The notes: generated from the letters alone by a model not told the origin. Numbered from the stretch's first letter, positions 7,799 to 17,737 are shown. The stretch is DNA of 64,000 nucleotides from Saprospiraceae bacterium (GCA_016716185.1 JADJWV010000001.1:372001-436000), one strand, 5' to 3'. Translations and numbers: made by a program.

Positions 7799-8851
7799 AT
7801 GCTGAATACAGGATCCATTTTTAACGAACTCGTCCAAATTAACGATAAACTTCAAAAAGGCTATAAAACCCTCAGGGAAATCGAAGAAGTGGATGTAGCC
7901 GTTACTCCCAAGGAGTTGGTTTGGGAATGCGATAAGGTTAAACTCTTCCACTACATTCGCGAAACGCCTCCTAAATGCGACATTCCTGTGTTGGTCTCCT
8001 TTGCCATTATGAACAGGCACGATGTGCTTGATTTGCAACCGGACCGTAGCCTCATGAAAAAATTGCTGGACGAAGGCCTGGATATTTATATTATGGACTG
8101 GGGTTATCCCACCCGTGCCGACCGATACATCACCATGGAAGATTACATCCTGGGTTATATGAATGATGCAATTGATTTTATCCGCGAAAGGCATAATCTA
8201 GATAAAATTCATAAAATGGGCATTTGCCAGGGTGGTTTGTTCAGTATGATCTATGCATCCATTCATCCCGAAAAATTGCAAACGCTTACTACATACGTTG
8301 CACCATACGACTTTACGGACGCCCACTGCAACATGCTCTACAATTGGGCAAAACATTTGGATGTTGACACCATGGTAGATACTGTTGGAGTAGTGAGTGC
8401 AGACATGCTTAATAATGCATTCAGCATGCTTAAACCCAGTCTCGATGTTTCTAAATATTTTGGGGTAATGGATATGATGGAAGACAAGGACAAGCTCATG
8501 AATTTTCTCCGCATGGAGCGTTGGAAAAATGACTGCCCGGACCTTTCAGGAGAAATGTACAGAAAATACATCAAAGACCTGTTTCGCGATAATAAACTGA
8601 TCCAGGGTACATTCGAGCTCGATGGGAAGAGGATTAACCTCAAAAATATGAATGTGCCATTTTTAAATGTCTACGCCACAGAAGATAACATCATCCCAAA
8701 TAAATCCACCATCGCCATTATGGACCATATAGGCAGCAAGGACAAACAGCTTTATGCGTTTCCGGGTGGTCACATAGGGGTCTTTGTGGGCGCAAAATCT
8801 CAAAAAGAACTGGCTCCAGCGGTTGCCAAATGGGTCATGGCCCGTTCCTGA
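7799..8851 (+). CDS. phaC: Class III PHA synthase catalytic subunit PhaC
   Basis: A 350-residue alpha/beta-hydrolase-fold polymerase that joins (R)-3-hydroxyacyl-CoA units into polyhydroxyalkanoate. The lipase-like box GICQGG holds the nucleophile C143; D296 (in YATEDN) and H325 (in GGHIG) complete the triad, spaced as in class III enzymes. Length is typical for class III (about 355), much shorter than class I. The ATG at 7799 is chosen over an upstream TTG at 7778, which lies in the promoter box and terminator tail. With PhaE and the MaoC hydratase it forms a PHA module; no phaA or phaB is in the window. Confidence 0.93.
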   Translation: MLNTGSIFNELVQINDKLQKGYKTLREIEEVDVAVTPKELVWECDKVKLFHYIRETPPKCDIPVLVSFAIMNRHDVLDLQPDRSLMKKLLDEGLDIYIMDWGYPTRADRYITMEDYILGYMNDAIDFIRERHNLDKIHKMGICQGGLFSMIYASIHPEKLQTLTTYVAPYDFTDAHCNMLYNWAKHLDVDTMVDTVGVVSADMLNNAFSMLKPSLDVSKYFGVMDMMEDKDKLMNFLRMERWKNDCPDLSGEMYRKYIKDLFRDNKLIQGTFELDGKRINLKNMNVPFLNVYATEDNIIPNKSTIAIMDHIGSKDKQLYAFPGGHIGVFVGAKSQKELAPAVAKWVMARS

Positions 8852-8870
8852 TTTAAATCACTTTAGTTTT

Positions 8871-9301
8871 TCACACTTCCCCGATTCCAGTGTTCCACGT
8901 GGAACAAAACCCGCTATTTATTGGCTTAAATTGTATGAAAAGCAAAAACACCCCAAGATAAACTTGTAGTCTTCTGTTCATACCAATTGTTGCATCTCCA
9001 TTCCCAAAATTATCATAAGCTCTCATAGAATATGTAAAGCTGCTATTCTGGTAGGGAGTTATACAATGTTATCGCCAATTTTAGTAAGCAAGGTGCGATG
9101 GCCTACAATTTCTAAATTTTGCTTTCCACAAGCCTGATATTGAATGATCTTTACGTAGTCGCTATCCTTAGCTACGAATGCTCTAAGGCTCAAAGTTTCA
9201 CAAATCGGATCTTTTGCTAAAAGAATTTACTCCCCATACAATGAACTTGCCCCGTTATACATGCCTTGATTCACATGTTTCTCTAATCTAATATGGTGCA
9301 T
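8871..9301 (-). pseudogene. Decayed reading frame between two parS-like sites
   Basis: On the minus strand an ATG at 9301 opens MHHIRLEKHVNQGMYNGASS, hits a stop at 9227-9229, then stays open in the same frame for about 55 codons (ILLAKDPICETLSLRAFVAK onward) to a stop at 9059-9061. A neighbouring frame then continues with SPYQNSSFTYSMRAYDNFGN and stays open to about 8871. One stop plus one frameshift would therefore join a single frame. The protein-like composition suggests a broken gene, possibly a fragment of a secreted or adhesin-type domain, but no family was recognised. Confidence 0.35.
8891..8906. promoter_or_regulatory. parS-like centromere site 1
   Basis: TGTTCCACGTGGAACA is a perfect 16-base palindrome fitting the ParB-binding parS pattern TGTTnCACGTGnAACA. 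It lies 40 bases after the phaC stop. In other bacteria parS sites cluster near the replication origin and load ParB and SMC. Confidence 0.8.
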
Positions 9302-9304
9302 TTA

Positions 9305-9320
9305 TGTTCCACGTGGAACA
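9305..9320. promoter_or_regulatory. parS-like centromere site 2
   Basis: An identical copy of TGTTCCACGTGGAACA, 414 bases from the first. It lies just beyond the 5' end of the decayed frame and 25 bases before the end of the convergent-side hydrolase gene. No parA or parB is in the window. Confidence 0.8.
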
Positions 9321-9344
9321 TTGTGGCCACCGGATTGGTAATTT

Positions 9345-9986
9345 TTAGAAAAAAGGGTTTGTCAGGATCTCTTGTCCTATGGTGGTTGTCCCCCCATGTC
9401 CGCTGTAGACAATTACATCCTTATCCAATGAAAAAATCTTATTACGGATATTTCTGATTAAAGCCTCGTGATTGCCTCCAGGCAGATCTGTCCTACCAAT
9501 GCTTCCTTCAAAAAGCACATCCCCTCCTATAAGAATTTTGTCTTCCCTATTATAGAAACATATACTACCGGGGCTATGTCCGGGACAGAAAATACAGCGC
9601 CACTCCGAATCACCTAATTTTAAAATCTGATCTTCTTCCAACCAGGCTCCCGGAGTTGGACCTGCTTTAAAAGGAACACCATACATGCCAGCCACGTATT
9701 GGCCAGAATTATAAATATCCAGATCGGCAGGATGGATTTCAGGTATTAACTGAAAAGAACGAAAAAGAAACGCACAACCTAAAATATGATCAATATGGCC
9801 GTGAGTAAGTAGCAATCTTTCCGGCTTTAAATGATTGCGTTCTAAATAATCAGCAAGCTCCTTTTCTTCCTCTGCATTAGAACAACCCGGATCAACAATC
9901 CAGCATTGGCCCGCATCGTTGTATACTACATAAGTATTTTCATAAAAAGGATTGAAACAGAATGCCTTGATTTGAATAGCTGTCAT
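9345..9986 (-). CDS. Metallo-beta-lactamase-fold hydrolase (glyoxalase II-like)
   Basis: A 213-residue cytoplasmic protein with the metal-binding motif THGHIDH (HxHxDH) and further metal ligands in FCPGHSPGS and YSGHGGTT. The compact size without a C-terminal substrate domain matches the YcbL-type branch of the glyoxalase II family, which hydrolyses thioesters; the physiological substrate is unknown. It starts 15 bases from the divergent start of the gene at 10002. Confidence 0.88.
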   Translation of the reverse strand: MTAIQIKAFCFNPFYENTYVVYNDAGQCWIVDPGCSNAEEEKELADYLERNHLKPERLLLTHGHIDHILGCAFLFRSFQLIPEIHPADLDIYNSGQYVAGMYGVPFKAGPTPGAWLEEDQILKLGDSEWRCIFCPGHSPGSICFYNREDKILIGGDVLFEGSIGRTDLPGGNHEALIRNIRNKIFSLDKDVIVYSGHGGTTTIGQEILTNPFF

Positions 9987-10001
9987 TATTTTGCGTTGAT
10001 T

Positions 10002-13000
10002 ATGGTTTGGAAAAATTCCAATCTGGTTCTCTTGGTTTTACTGTTCTGCTTTAGCGGACAAGATTGGCTTGCTGCCCAAAATGCTAAGGAAATATTTGGC
10101 AAAAATAAAGTGCAATTCTCCGACGACCAATTCGACTGGTGGCAACACGAAACAAATAATTTTATCACCTACTATTATGGTAAATCCAGAGAACCCGCTA
10201 AATTCTGTATTGAAATAGCTGAATCTGAAAATGCTGAAATTCAAAAACTTTTCGAATTCCACCTGAAAGATAAAATTGAGCTGGTGGTTTATGCAGATGC
10301 ATCCGATCACGCACAATCCAATATCAATCTTGATGGTGTTTTTCAGGAGAAAACCTGGGAATCCTCCCCTAAACTCAAAGATCAAAAAATACTGCTCTAC
10401 TTTGAAGGCGACCACGAAAAGCTAAGAAAAATGTTGCGGGCTGGTATCATCAAATTATATTTTTCATCTCTTTTCGACGGAACAGCGCTTCAAGATGCCG
10501 TGCAAAAAGTAATCTCTTTAAAACTTCCCGATTGGTTTGAAGCCGGACTCATTCTTTATCTCACAGATGGTTGGAATCAACAAACCGAGTTGGAATTCCT
10601 CGAAAACTGGGATCACAAACCGTTTAAAAAACTAGCTAAAAAATTTCCCGAATTAACCGGCTTATCCTTTTGGAACTTTCTTGTTAATACCTACGGACAG
10701 CAATCCGTTGCAAACTGGCTTTACCTGACCAGAATCCAGAAAGATTTTGCAGAAGCAGCCCGAATCGTCTTTTCGGAGGATTTTACAAATTTAATGGAGC
10801 TGTGGTTCCAATATTATCACGAGATCAATAGAAATAATCCGCCATCATTATCACATAAAGCAGATCTGCTCAAGTTTAAATTAAAGGAAAAGGAAAAAAT
10901 AATTTCACTCAAATATGAAAATCCGTTTCAAAAACGCATTCTATTGGCAACACATCAATTCGGAAAAAACAGGGTACGGATACTGGATCCTGCAACCGGT
11001 CAATTAAAAACCATATTCTGTCAAGGCAGTAAATCCAAACTCTACCAACCCGATAATAATTATCCGCATGTATGCCAGGACGGTAGTGGAAAAACAAGGT
11101 ATATCGCATACGAAAAAGCAAACAGAGTCCATCTTAAAATTACGCAAGATAACCAGGTAAAAACTTCCATCAAGTTACCGGAGGACATTCAACGAGTTTA
11201 CAGCATGGCCTATTACGACAAAGATCACCTGGTTTTTTCAGCAAACATCAGAGGACAATCAGACATCGTATTATACGCTTTGAAATCGCGGCAATACAAA
11301 AATCTGACCGAGGACCTATGGGATGATCTCGACGCAGAAATATTACGTTCCGGTCCTAACAAAAAAATATTCTTCAGATCTAATCGTACAACTATTCAGC
11401 AAAAAACCGGAGACTCTTCCGACATAAAAGACTTGCCGTTAACGCCCTTTGGAATTCAGGAAATAGAGCTAAACGAAAAATATAACATCGAATCCAGGAA
11501 AATATACTTTAGCCATAAAGAACACTCTGTCAAAAAATGGCTGGCTTGCAAAAGTGGTTTACTCGCAGAACTGGAAAATGCAAACCAATTACAATGGTAC
11601 CACATCAATTCAGATTCCATTGCTCAGTGTTTATTTGAAAAGCATCCTGAACATATCCTTTGTTCTGAAAATGAAGACCAGCTGCTCTTTCTGATTAACA
11701 GACCGAAAGAGGTTCACATTCATCAATCGAAACTAACAACTGTTAGTGCCTTCCTCAATGCCCTCTCCGCGCCCATGGAAGAGGTATCCTCCGCCTCTGA
11801 TCGCACAGATACCATCACCGAAACCGACACCCTTTACTTTCAATCACCCTTTGGAAATCCACCAAACCTGCAACTCATATTCGATGAATTCAAACAGAAA
11901 AGACAAAAAGTTTCCAATCCCGGCATAAGGACCACACAACCCGGACAAAGATTCAAACTACCCGTTGTTCAGCCCTTTCTCAGTCATCAATCCATTGCCT
12001 ATAGAAACAAATTTTATTTCGAAGACATTTCTACTACGCTCAATAATGAATTGCTCTTTTCCGGTTTAAATACCTTCTCCGGAACGTCACAAGACTATGA
12101 GCCTCCTGAAATAGGAATCCTTTTTAAGACCAAAATTCTGGAAATCTTAGAAAATTATCATCTCGAGGCCGGCATCCGGATACCCACGTCTTTTAACGGA
12201 CTGGAATCATATTTGCTTTTAGAAAATCGTCTACCTCGATTTGACCACACCTATGCGCTCTATCATAAAATAAATACCGAAACGCTTTCTAACACCAGAT
12301 TCGGAAACATCAAACAACAAACCAATACTTTCATTCTCAACCACCAACTTAAATATCCACTGGATCATTATACCAGCGTTCGCGCTATATCGACTTTGCG
12401 CAACGATCATGTTGCGTATTTGTCGACAAACTCTTCCACCTTGTTTGATTCTTCCAGCCATACACAACAAAGAATAGGAACGCGGCTTGAGTTTGTCTAT
12501 GACAATGCCCTGGATCTTGGATTGAATCTAAAATCGGGTTGGCAGTTTAAACTGTTTTTTGAGGCATCCAAACGATTCGAGCTAAATTTCAGCGACCGCA
12601 CAAGAATCTTGCCGGGATCGTTATTGCTCACAGGATTTGATGCCAGATGGCATCTGCCCATTTTGAAAAAATCCACGTTCTCTCAACGCGCATTCAGCTA
12701 TATATCCTTTGGTTCACAAAGAATATTGTATCATCTGGGAGGCACCGAAAATTGGCTGGTGCCTAAATACGAAAACCAGAATCCGCTGGCAACATCCGGT
12801 GAATACGTTTATAGTGCTCTTGCTACAGAAGTCCGCGGCCATTCTTATGGTACCCGGAAAGCAGCTTCCGTTTTTGGCTACTCCGCTGAAATCCGAATGC
12901 CCTTATTTTTATATCTTATTAGTAATAACTATAAAAACAGCATTCTCCGAAATTTCCAGTTGATGCTTTTTTACGATGCTGCTGTTGTCTGGGATGGGTT

Positions 13001-13223
13001 CGTTCCAGAAATTCACAAAACAAGCACAGTTGATTACCAGGCTGAAAATCCTGTTGTAAAAATAAACCTGCAATACAATCGCGAACCCTGGATTGCCGGT
13101 TCGGGATTTGGCTTCAGAACTTCATTATTTGGATATTACCTGCGAATTGATCATGCCTGGCAAGTCAATAATTTTTCTTTCACAAATCCAAACTGGATTT
13201 TTTCTTTAGGCCTGGATTTTTAA
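10002..13223 (+). CDS. Large outer-membrane protein: peptidase-like, TolB-like propeller and barrel
   Basis: From the ATG at 10002 (MVWKNSNLVLL) the product has 1073 residues with a signal peptide ending near LAAQ. The first 300 residues look like a peptidase-MA-like helical domain (PDWFEAGLILYLTDGW), though the catalytic HExxH is not seen. A middle section of about 350 residues has repeated TolB-like propeller strands (DKDHLVFSANIRGQSDIVLY). The C-terminal 350-400 residues look like an outer-membrane barrel, ending in Phe (IFSLGLDF). An upstream in-frame ATG at 9906 overlaps the divergent gene and was rejected. The function is unknown; a surface anchoring or assembly role is possible. Confidence 0.7.
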   Translation: MVWKNSNLVLLVLLFCFSGQDWLAAQNAKEIFGKNKVQFSDDQFDWWQHETNNFITYYYGKSREPAKFCIEIAESENAEIQKLFEFHLKDKIELVVYADASDHAQSNINLDGVFQEKTWESSPKLKDQKILLYFEGDHEKLRKMLRAGIIKLYFSSLFDGTALQDAVQKVISLKLPDWFEAGLILYLTDGWNQQTELEFLENWDHKPFKKLAKKFPELTGLSFWNFLVNTYGQQSVANWLYLTRIQKDFAEAARIVFSEDFTNLMELWFQYYHEINRNNPPSLSHKADLLKFKLKEKEKIISLKYENPFQKRILLATHQFGKNRVRILDPATGQLKTIFCQGSKSKLYQPDNNYPHVCQDGSGKTRYIAYEKANRVHLKITQDNQVKTSIKLPEDIQRVYSMAYYDKDHLVFSANIRGQSDIVLYALKSRQYKNLTEDLWDDLDAEILRSGPNKKIFFRSNRTTIQQKTGDSSDIKDLPLTPFGIQEIELNEKYNIESRKIYFSHKEHSVKKWLACKSGLLAELENANQLQWYHINSDSIAQCLFEKHPEHILCSENEDQLLFLINRPKEVHIHQSKLTTVSAFLNALSAPMEEVSSASDRTDTITETDTLYFQSPFGNPPNLQLIFDEFKQKRQKVSNPGIRTTQPGQRFKLPVVQPFLSHQSIAYRNKFYFEDISTTLNNELLFSGLNTFSGTSQDYEPPEIGILFKTKILEILENYHLEAGIRIPTSFNGLESYLLLENRLPRFDHTYALYHKINTETLSNTRFGNIKQQTNTFILNHQLKYPLDHYTSVRAISTLRNDHVAYLSTNSSTLFDSSSHTQQRIGTRLEFVYDNALDLGLNLKSGWQFKLFFEASKRFELNFSDRTRILPGSLLLTGFDARWHLPILKKSTFSQRAFSYISFGSQRILYHLGGTENWLVPKYENQNPLATSGEYVYSALATEVRGHSYGTRKAASVFGYSAEIRMPLFLYLISNNYKNSILRNFQLMLFYDAAVVWDGFVPEIHKTSTVDYQAENPVVKINLQYNREPWIAGSGFGFRTSLFGYYLRIDHAWQVNNFSFTNPNWIFSLGLDF

Positions 13224-13272
13224 AACGAAATTTTGCAACCCCCTTCAAACATTCTTATATATGCTAACAGCT

Positions 13273-14550
13273 TCACAAACTAAATCGAAATGCCGCGCCT
13301 CCGGTCAAATTTAAATCGCTGCTTTTCGAACTCCAGAAAGTTAAAGACTCCCAATAGAGCTGAAGTCCAATAGATTTTGTCAACAGAACAGTAGCGTGTG
13401 CCCCTACATCCCAGGATGCATAAGAATGTTTTTTGATCAGCAATCCTGTCGCAAATCCTTCGCTGAACCTGTATTGAGAATTTATAAAATAATTTGTTTG
13501 CGAAAAATCGCTCCGAATGCCGCCAACACCCAGATTCAGATACAACTTATCATTAAGTAATTTTAATCCTGCCGTTGCTAACCATTCCGCAGGTAACTGG
13601 CTTCTTTTACTCTGGTTATATTTTGTCTTTACAAAATCAGATTCTATCTCTTTGATGCTCTTCACTGTGATAGAGAAGGTATCGAGTAGGTTATCAATTT
13701 CGATTCCGGAATACTGATACAAAGTATCAATGTTTCTTTTTCTCAGTTGATCATTCCAATCGATAAATCCAAGGTTCCTCACTTGAAACCCGAGATCTAA
13801 AATTCCCATGGCCTGCCAGTTGATCCCAATCTCTCCCCGTACTCCCATTCCCTTCGTATTCCAGATTCCAGGAGAAGCTGAATTCAGATCTGAACTCTCC
13901 AATTGCATCTTCAGTTCAACAAATTTTCCTTCCGGTGCTGTATAAAGTGAAGAATTCTGCGTTTCAACGGTCAAATAATCCAGTCCGCTGACTAAACCCG
14001 CCTTTAATTGTATTCTAAAACTTGAATACGCTTTTTCCAAACCAAAACTGAATCCGGAATAATCTATCCTGTTCACTAAAAATGGATCTAAACCAGCCGA
14101 TTTTCCTTCATAACTCTTGTTCCCTTTAAAGTACAGCACAAAAACATCCTTGTGGAAAAAAACCTCATTAAAACTGTTGTATCCCGCTTCAAAAATTAGT
14201 TTGGTTGCGGAACCACCCCAACCCAATTTAACACTCGCATTTCCTCCATAGCTAATCAATGCCCTGTTCTTTGTGTTCATCGCCGCGATGCATTCATCCT
14301 TTTGCTCTTCGGTAATAAAACCCCCTGCTATGTAATCTTTAAAAAATGAACTCGTAATCCCATCAGATGCCATGTCCTGGTATGCGCAAACACCAATACT
14401 CAAAGTCTTTACATCGCTGACCCGGTCAAATAAATGATTGTAATCCTGGGCAACAATCAGACTGGCCGAAACCGTAAAATAAAACAAAGCCAATGTTCTC
14501 AATTGCAGACTTATTTTAAATTCAACATTCCCTCTATTTTCCTGCTTCAT
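13273..14550 (-). CDS. Predicted outer-membrane barrel protein (DUF5723-like)
   Basis: A 425-residue protein with a signal sequence after a basic start (LALFYFTVSASLIVAQ) and many alternating hydrophobic strands ending in Leu (GGAAFRFSL), as in outer-membrane barrels. It resembles the DUF5723 group often found next to large lipoproteins in Bacteroidota. Its first 17 bases overlap the end of the upstream lipoprotein gene, so the pair is translationally coupled. Function is unknown; the pairing suggests a lipoprotein-barrel complex. Confidence 0.6.
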   Translation of the reverse strand: MKQENRGNVEFKISLQLRTLALFYFTVSASLIVAQDYNHLFDRVSDVKTLSIGVCAYQDMASDGITSSFFKDYIAGGFITEEQKDECIAAMNTKNRALISYGGNASVKLGWGGSATKLIFEAGYNSFNEVFFHKDVFVLYFKGNKSYEGKSAGLDPFLVNRIDYSGFSFGLEKAYSSFRIQLKAGLVSGLDYLTVETQNSSLYTAPEGKFVELKMQLESSDLNSASPGIWNTKGMGVRGEIGINWQAMGILDLGFQVRNLGFIDWNDQLRKRNIDTLYQYSGIEIDNLLDTFSITVKSIKEIESDFVKTKYNQSKRSQLPAEWLATAGLKLLNDKLYLNLGVGGIRSDFSQTNYFINSQYRFSEGFATGLLIKKHSYASWDVGAHATVLLTKSIGLQLYWESLTFWSSKSSDLNLTGGAAFRFSL

Positions 14551-16612
14551 ATGTAAAATCTGCTGTTAGAATAAACTCCAAAGAATAATCCTCGTAAATT
14601 TTTTGAAAAGAATTGCCCGGTTTGGTATCAAACCTGGCGACGATATATACTTTTTTAAAATTCAGAATATTTTGAATTCTATCGTAGTCCATTGGAATGT
14701 CTTTCCGGGTTTCTTTACTCCCCTGGGTTTTTCCACCGGGTCCGGCTATGGCCGCATCAATGGTAACTCCATTTGCAAAAAGAGAATCAATCAAATCGTT
14801 TTCCTCATTCAAAACGTAAATCTGAATGTTGCAATCCACCGGAAAATCATTTTTAAAAAATGCATGCAATACTCCTTCTTTGATGCGAGCGTAATCGTTT
14901 CCAGAGATCTCAATCAAACTTGTATCCGCCAAAACCAATCCTTCTGCAGAAACCGAAAGTGGAATTTCAAGCAACAAATCCAAATTCATCAATTCTCCAT
15001 CGTAAATAAAATCATTCCAATTTGAGACATTTCCTTGTGGGTTGGCCATGAGATCGATATCGTAAACAATCTCCTCCGGTAAATTTGCGATAAACTCCCG
15101 TATCCCTGAATTTGTTTCATTAATATCTATAAGAACCACGCTTTCCCGAATTGGGGGCTTTCCTCCCTGATCCGTTGCTCTGGGAATAAAAACCGGATTC
15201 ATCAAGGGCTCTGCGTTCAAGGGAACGAGGGTAGCGGTTTTTTTATTGATGCCTTCCAGTTTATGGACAATCATATTCAGATCAACGCCAATCTTATTTG
15301 TGACTTCTACTTGCAATTTCGCCTTTTCAACTTCAAACTTTCCTTCGCGTATGTTAGAAAAAAAATCCAAGCCGGAATACGTTTCCCCTGTTCCTAAAAC
15401 CGTATCATTCAAATATCCCTTTGCATAATCCGGATGCAAATTTTCAAAAGCAAGCTCTACAAAAATGCTATCCGTTTTGCTGATTGTTTTGATCTCACCC
15501 GTGCTGTCTATAGACGCTACAACTCTATTGAATTGAAGATTAAACGAATCACTATTTTCTCCTGAAAAATCAAAATGATAGCCCTTGAGGCTTTCTTCCT
15601 CTACCCGCTGTGAGACTCCCCCGGGAGTTGCCGGACTTAATATAACGTCTTTATGAAAAGGAACTCCATTCTTTGTTGCCGTAGGAAGGCTGTAACTAAA
15701 TCTTACAGAATCCTGAAGCGTACTTGAAAGTCTGATTCTTGCGAGTCCTGAGCCAATAAAAGACTCCTTCAATTCGACAGGCAATCCTTCCAATCCAAAA
15801 TAATAACTGTCGTTTATTAAGTTTTGTGCCGGCCAAAGTGCTGTTGCTGTAAGCGGGTGCAAGTTCGATACCTGAATCCGAGCTAAAACCTGATTGGAAG
15901 TATCGATTAAAACGGGTACCCCTTTGCTGCCCGGCGATGATAAACTTACCAGTTGTGCCGTCAACATTCCTTCAATAGTCTTCCCCGAAAGATCAATACT
16001 TCGTGTGACCAGACCCCCGGCTGGTATGAGCGGAAAATTTCCGGCAACGATAACCTCATTATTTCTCGCATTCTTCAGCAAGTATTCCACATTGGTAATA
16101 TCAATGGGCAGTCCGTTTTGCAAACTCAAATCCATCGTGCCCGATTCAAGTGTCATGGTTTGAAAAATTGTATCTGCGCTGATATCAATGGGGGCCCCGC
16201 TGATGGGTTGAATTTCGGGTATAATTTGTGTAAATCCGTGAAACAGCAAGAGCAATTGCCCAACAGGTCCGGCATTTCTGGCCAGGGTTCCGAGACTTAA
16301 AGGATAATCAAACCTGGAATTGTAAAGGGATAAAGAATCTATTCGAAAAGTGTTCTTCAAACTGGTATCGCTGAATTCAAAAAATGAATCTATCGCAAGG
16401 TCGTAAAGATGTGTTCGGTAAACTAACTGCAATACGCCTGCACTATCCTTACTAAAATCATTTTCGTTGCTCAGCTGATTGATGTTCAACCTGGTTTTCA
16501 GCAAAGGTGTTACAATTTCTGTATCCCAACTGGGTTCTTTCAGGCTACAGGAGCATAAGCTCAACAGACAAATTATACCCAGGACGTTTTTAATCTTTAT
16601 CAATGCTAACAT
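14534..16612 (-). CDS. Large predicted lipoprotein
   Basis: A 692-residue protein with a lipoprotein signal (CLLSLCSCS; lipid Cys at 20 or 22). The rest is rich in beta strands with repeated immunoglobulin-like or sandwich features and Ser/Thr/Asp-rich loops. No enzyme motif was recognised. It is the first gene of a two-gene unit with the barrel protein downstream and is probably displayed on the outer membrane. The family was not identified. Confidence 0.65.
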   Translation of the reverse strand: MLALIKIKNVLGIICLLSLCSCSLKEPSWDTEIVTPLLKTRLNINQLSNENDFSKDSAGVLQLVYRTHLYDLAIDSFFEFSDTSLKNTFRIDSLSLYNSRFDYPLSLGTLARNAGPVGQLLLLFHGFTQIIPEIQPISGAPIDISADTIFQTMTLESGTMDLSLQNGLPIDITNVEYLLKNARNNEVIVAGNFPLIPAGGLVTRSIDLSGKTIEGMLTAQLVSLSSPGSKGVPVLIDTSNQVLARIQVSNLHPLTATALWPAQNLINDSYYFGLEGLPVELKESFIGSGLARIRLSSTLQDSVRFSYSLPTATKNGVPFHKDVILSPATPGGVSQRVEEESLKGYHFDFSGENSDSFNLQFNRVVASIDSTGEIKTISKTDSIFVELAFENLHPDYAKGYLNDTVLGTGETYSGLDFFSNIREGKFEVEKAKLQVEVTNKIGVDLNMIVHKLEGINKKTATLVPLNAEPLMNPVFIPRATDQGGKPPIRESVVLIDINETNSGIREFIANLPEEIVYDIDLMANPQGNVSNWNDFIYDGELMNLDLLLEIPLSVSAEGLVLADTSLIEISGNDYARIKEGVLHAFFKNDFPVDCNIQIYVLNEENDLIDSLFANGVTIDAAIAGPGGKTQGSKETRKDIPMDYDRIQNILNFKKVYIVARFDTKPGNSFQKIYEDYSLEFILTADFTYEAGK

Positions 16613-16675
16613 GTGTTATGAAGACTTGCATAAAAGTATGCAATTATTGAAAAAAAATGTAGCGATTCTGCTCGA

Positions 16676-17737
16676 TCAGGCCAGCTCCCCCTTGAGGCGT
16701 TCCGCGTTTTCCGCAACCTGTAATGCCTCGATAATCTCATCGATCTGTCCATTCATAATGCTGTCCAGGTTATATAGTGTTAAGTTAATTCGATGATCCG
16801 TAACCCGGTTCTGAGGAAAATTATAGGTCCTGATCTTATCCGACCGGTCTCCTGTACCTACCAGAGATTTTCTTTGCCCGGCCTGTTCCGACTCGTATTG
16901 GGCCACATGCGCATCTTTCAATTTTTGGAGCATTCTGTTGAACGCAATTTCGCGGTTTTTATGCTGGCTCCTGCTGTCCATACTTTCTGCTACGATACCC
17001 GTTGGAATGTGTGTAAATCTTACACCAGACTCTGTTTTATTAACATGCTGGCCACCCGCTCCACTCGATCTGAAAGTATCAACCCGGAGGTCCGCTTTGT
17101 TGATGCTGACTTCCTCCATTTCCATTTTCGGCATGACGACGACGGTCGCCGCTGAAGTATGAACCCGGCCCTGAGATTCTGTTTTGGGTACGCGCTGCAC
17201 CCGGTGTGCGCCGGACTCAAACTTTAATTTGCCATAAACATTTTCACCACTCACTTCCAAAATGATCTTGCTGTAACCTCCGACATTCCCTTCGCTGATC
17301 TCCAATGCTTCATACCGCATATCATGCGTATCAAAATAACGCGTATACATTCTGTAAAGATCTCCGGCAAAAATGCTGGCCTCGTCACCACCAGTTCCGC
17401 TGCGAATTTCGAAGATCACGTCTTTGCTGTCTTCGGGATCCTTGGGGATCAGTTTTTTTCTGAGCTCTTCTTCAATTGCAACGATCTCTTCTGACAATGT
17501 ATTAATTTCTTTGTCTGCCATTTCTTTCCAGTCGGGATCTGACAACATTTCCAAAGCCTGGCTCTTTTCGTCCAACTTCTTTTTAAAGATTAAAAAAAGA
17601 TCGACTATTTGCTTCAGTTCTTTGTACTCTTTGGAAATTTTACTGTACTGCTCGATATTGGAAACTGTGGCCGGATCAGACATCCGTTCTTCGATGTACA
17701 GAAACCGTTCATAAATAGATTGTAATTTATCCAGCAT
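16676..17737 (-). CDS. prfA: Peptide chain release factor 1
   Basis: A 353-residue class I release factor that recognises UAA and UAG and releases the finished chain from the ribosome. The catalytic GGQ is at 228-230 (SSGAGGQHVNKTESG) and the stop-codon-reading PxT motif is P184-K185-T186, a known variant of the more familiar PAT/PVT. The GGDEASIF segment and the C-terminal region RTYNFPQNRVTDHRINLTL are also typical. A TAGCTTTG box on the minus strand (17757-17764) gives a short leader. The related RF2 gene was not seen here. Confidence 0.97.
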   Translation of the reverse strand: MLDKLQSIYERFLYIEERMSDPATVSNIEQYSKISKEYKELKQIVDLFLIFKKKLDEKSQALEMLSDPDWKEMADKEINTLSEEIVAIEEELRKKLIPKDPEDSKDVIFEIRSGTGGDEASIFAGDLYRMYTRYFDTHDMRYEALEISEGNVGGYSKIILEVSGENVYGKLKFESGAHRVQRVPKTESQGRVHTSAATVVVMPKMEMEEVSINKADLRVDTFRSSGAGGQHVNKTESGVRFTHIPTGIVAESMDSRSQHKNREIAFNRMLQKLKDAHVAQYESEQAGQRKSLVGTGDRSDKIRTYNFPQNRVTDHRINLTLYNLDSIMNGQIDEIIEALQVAENAERLKGELA

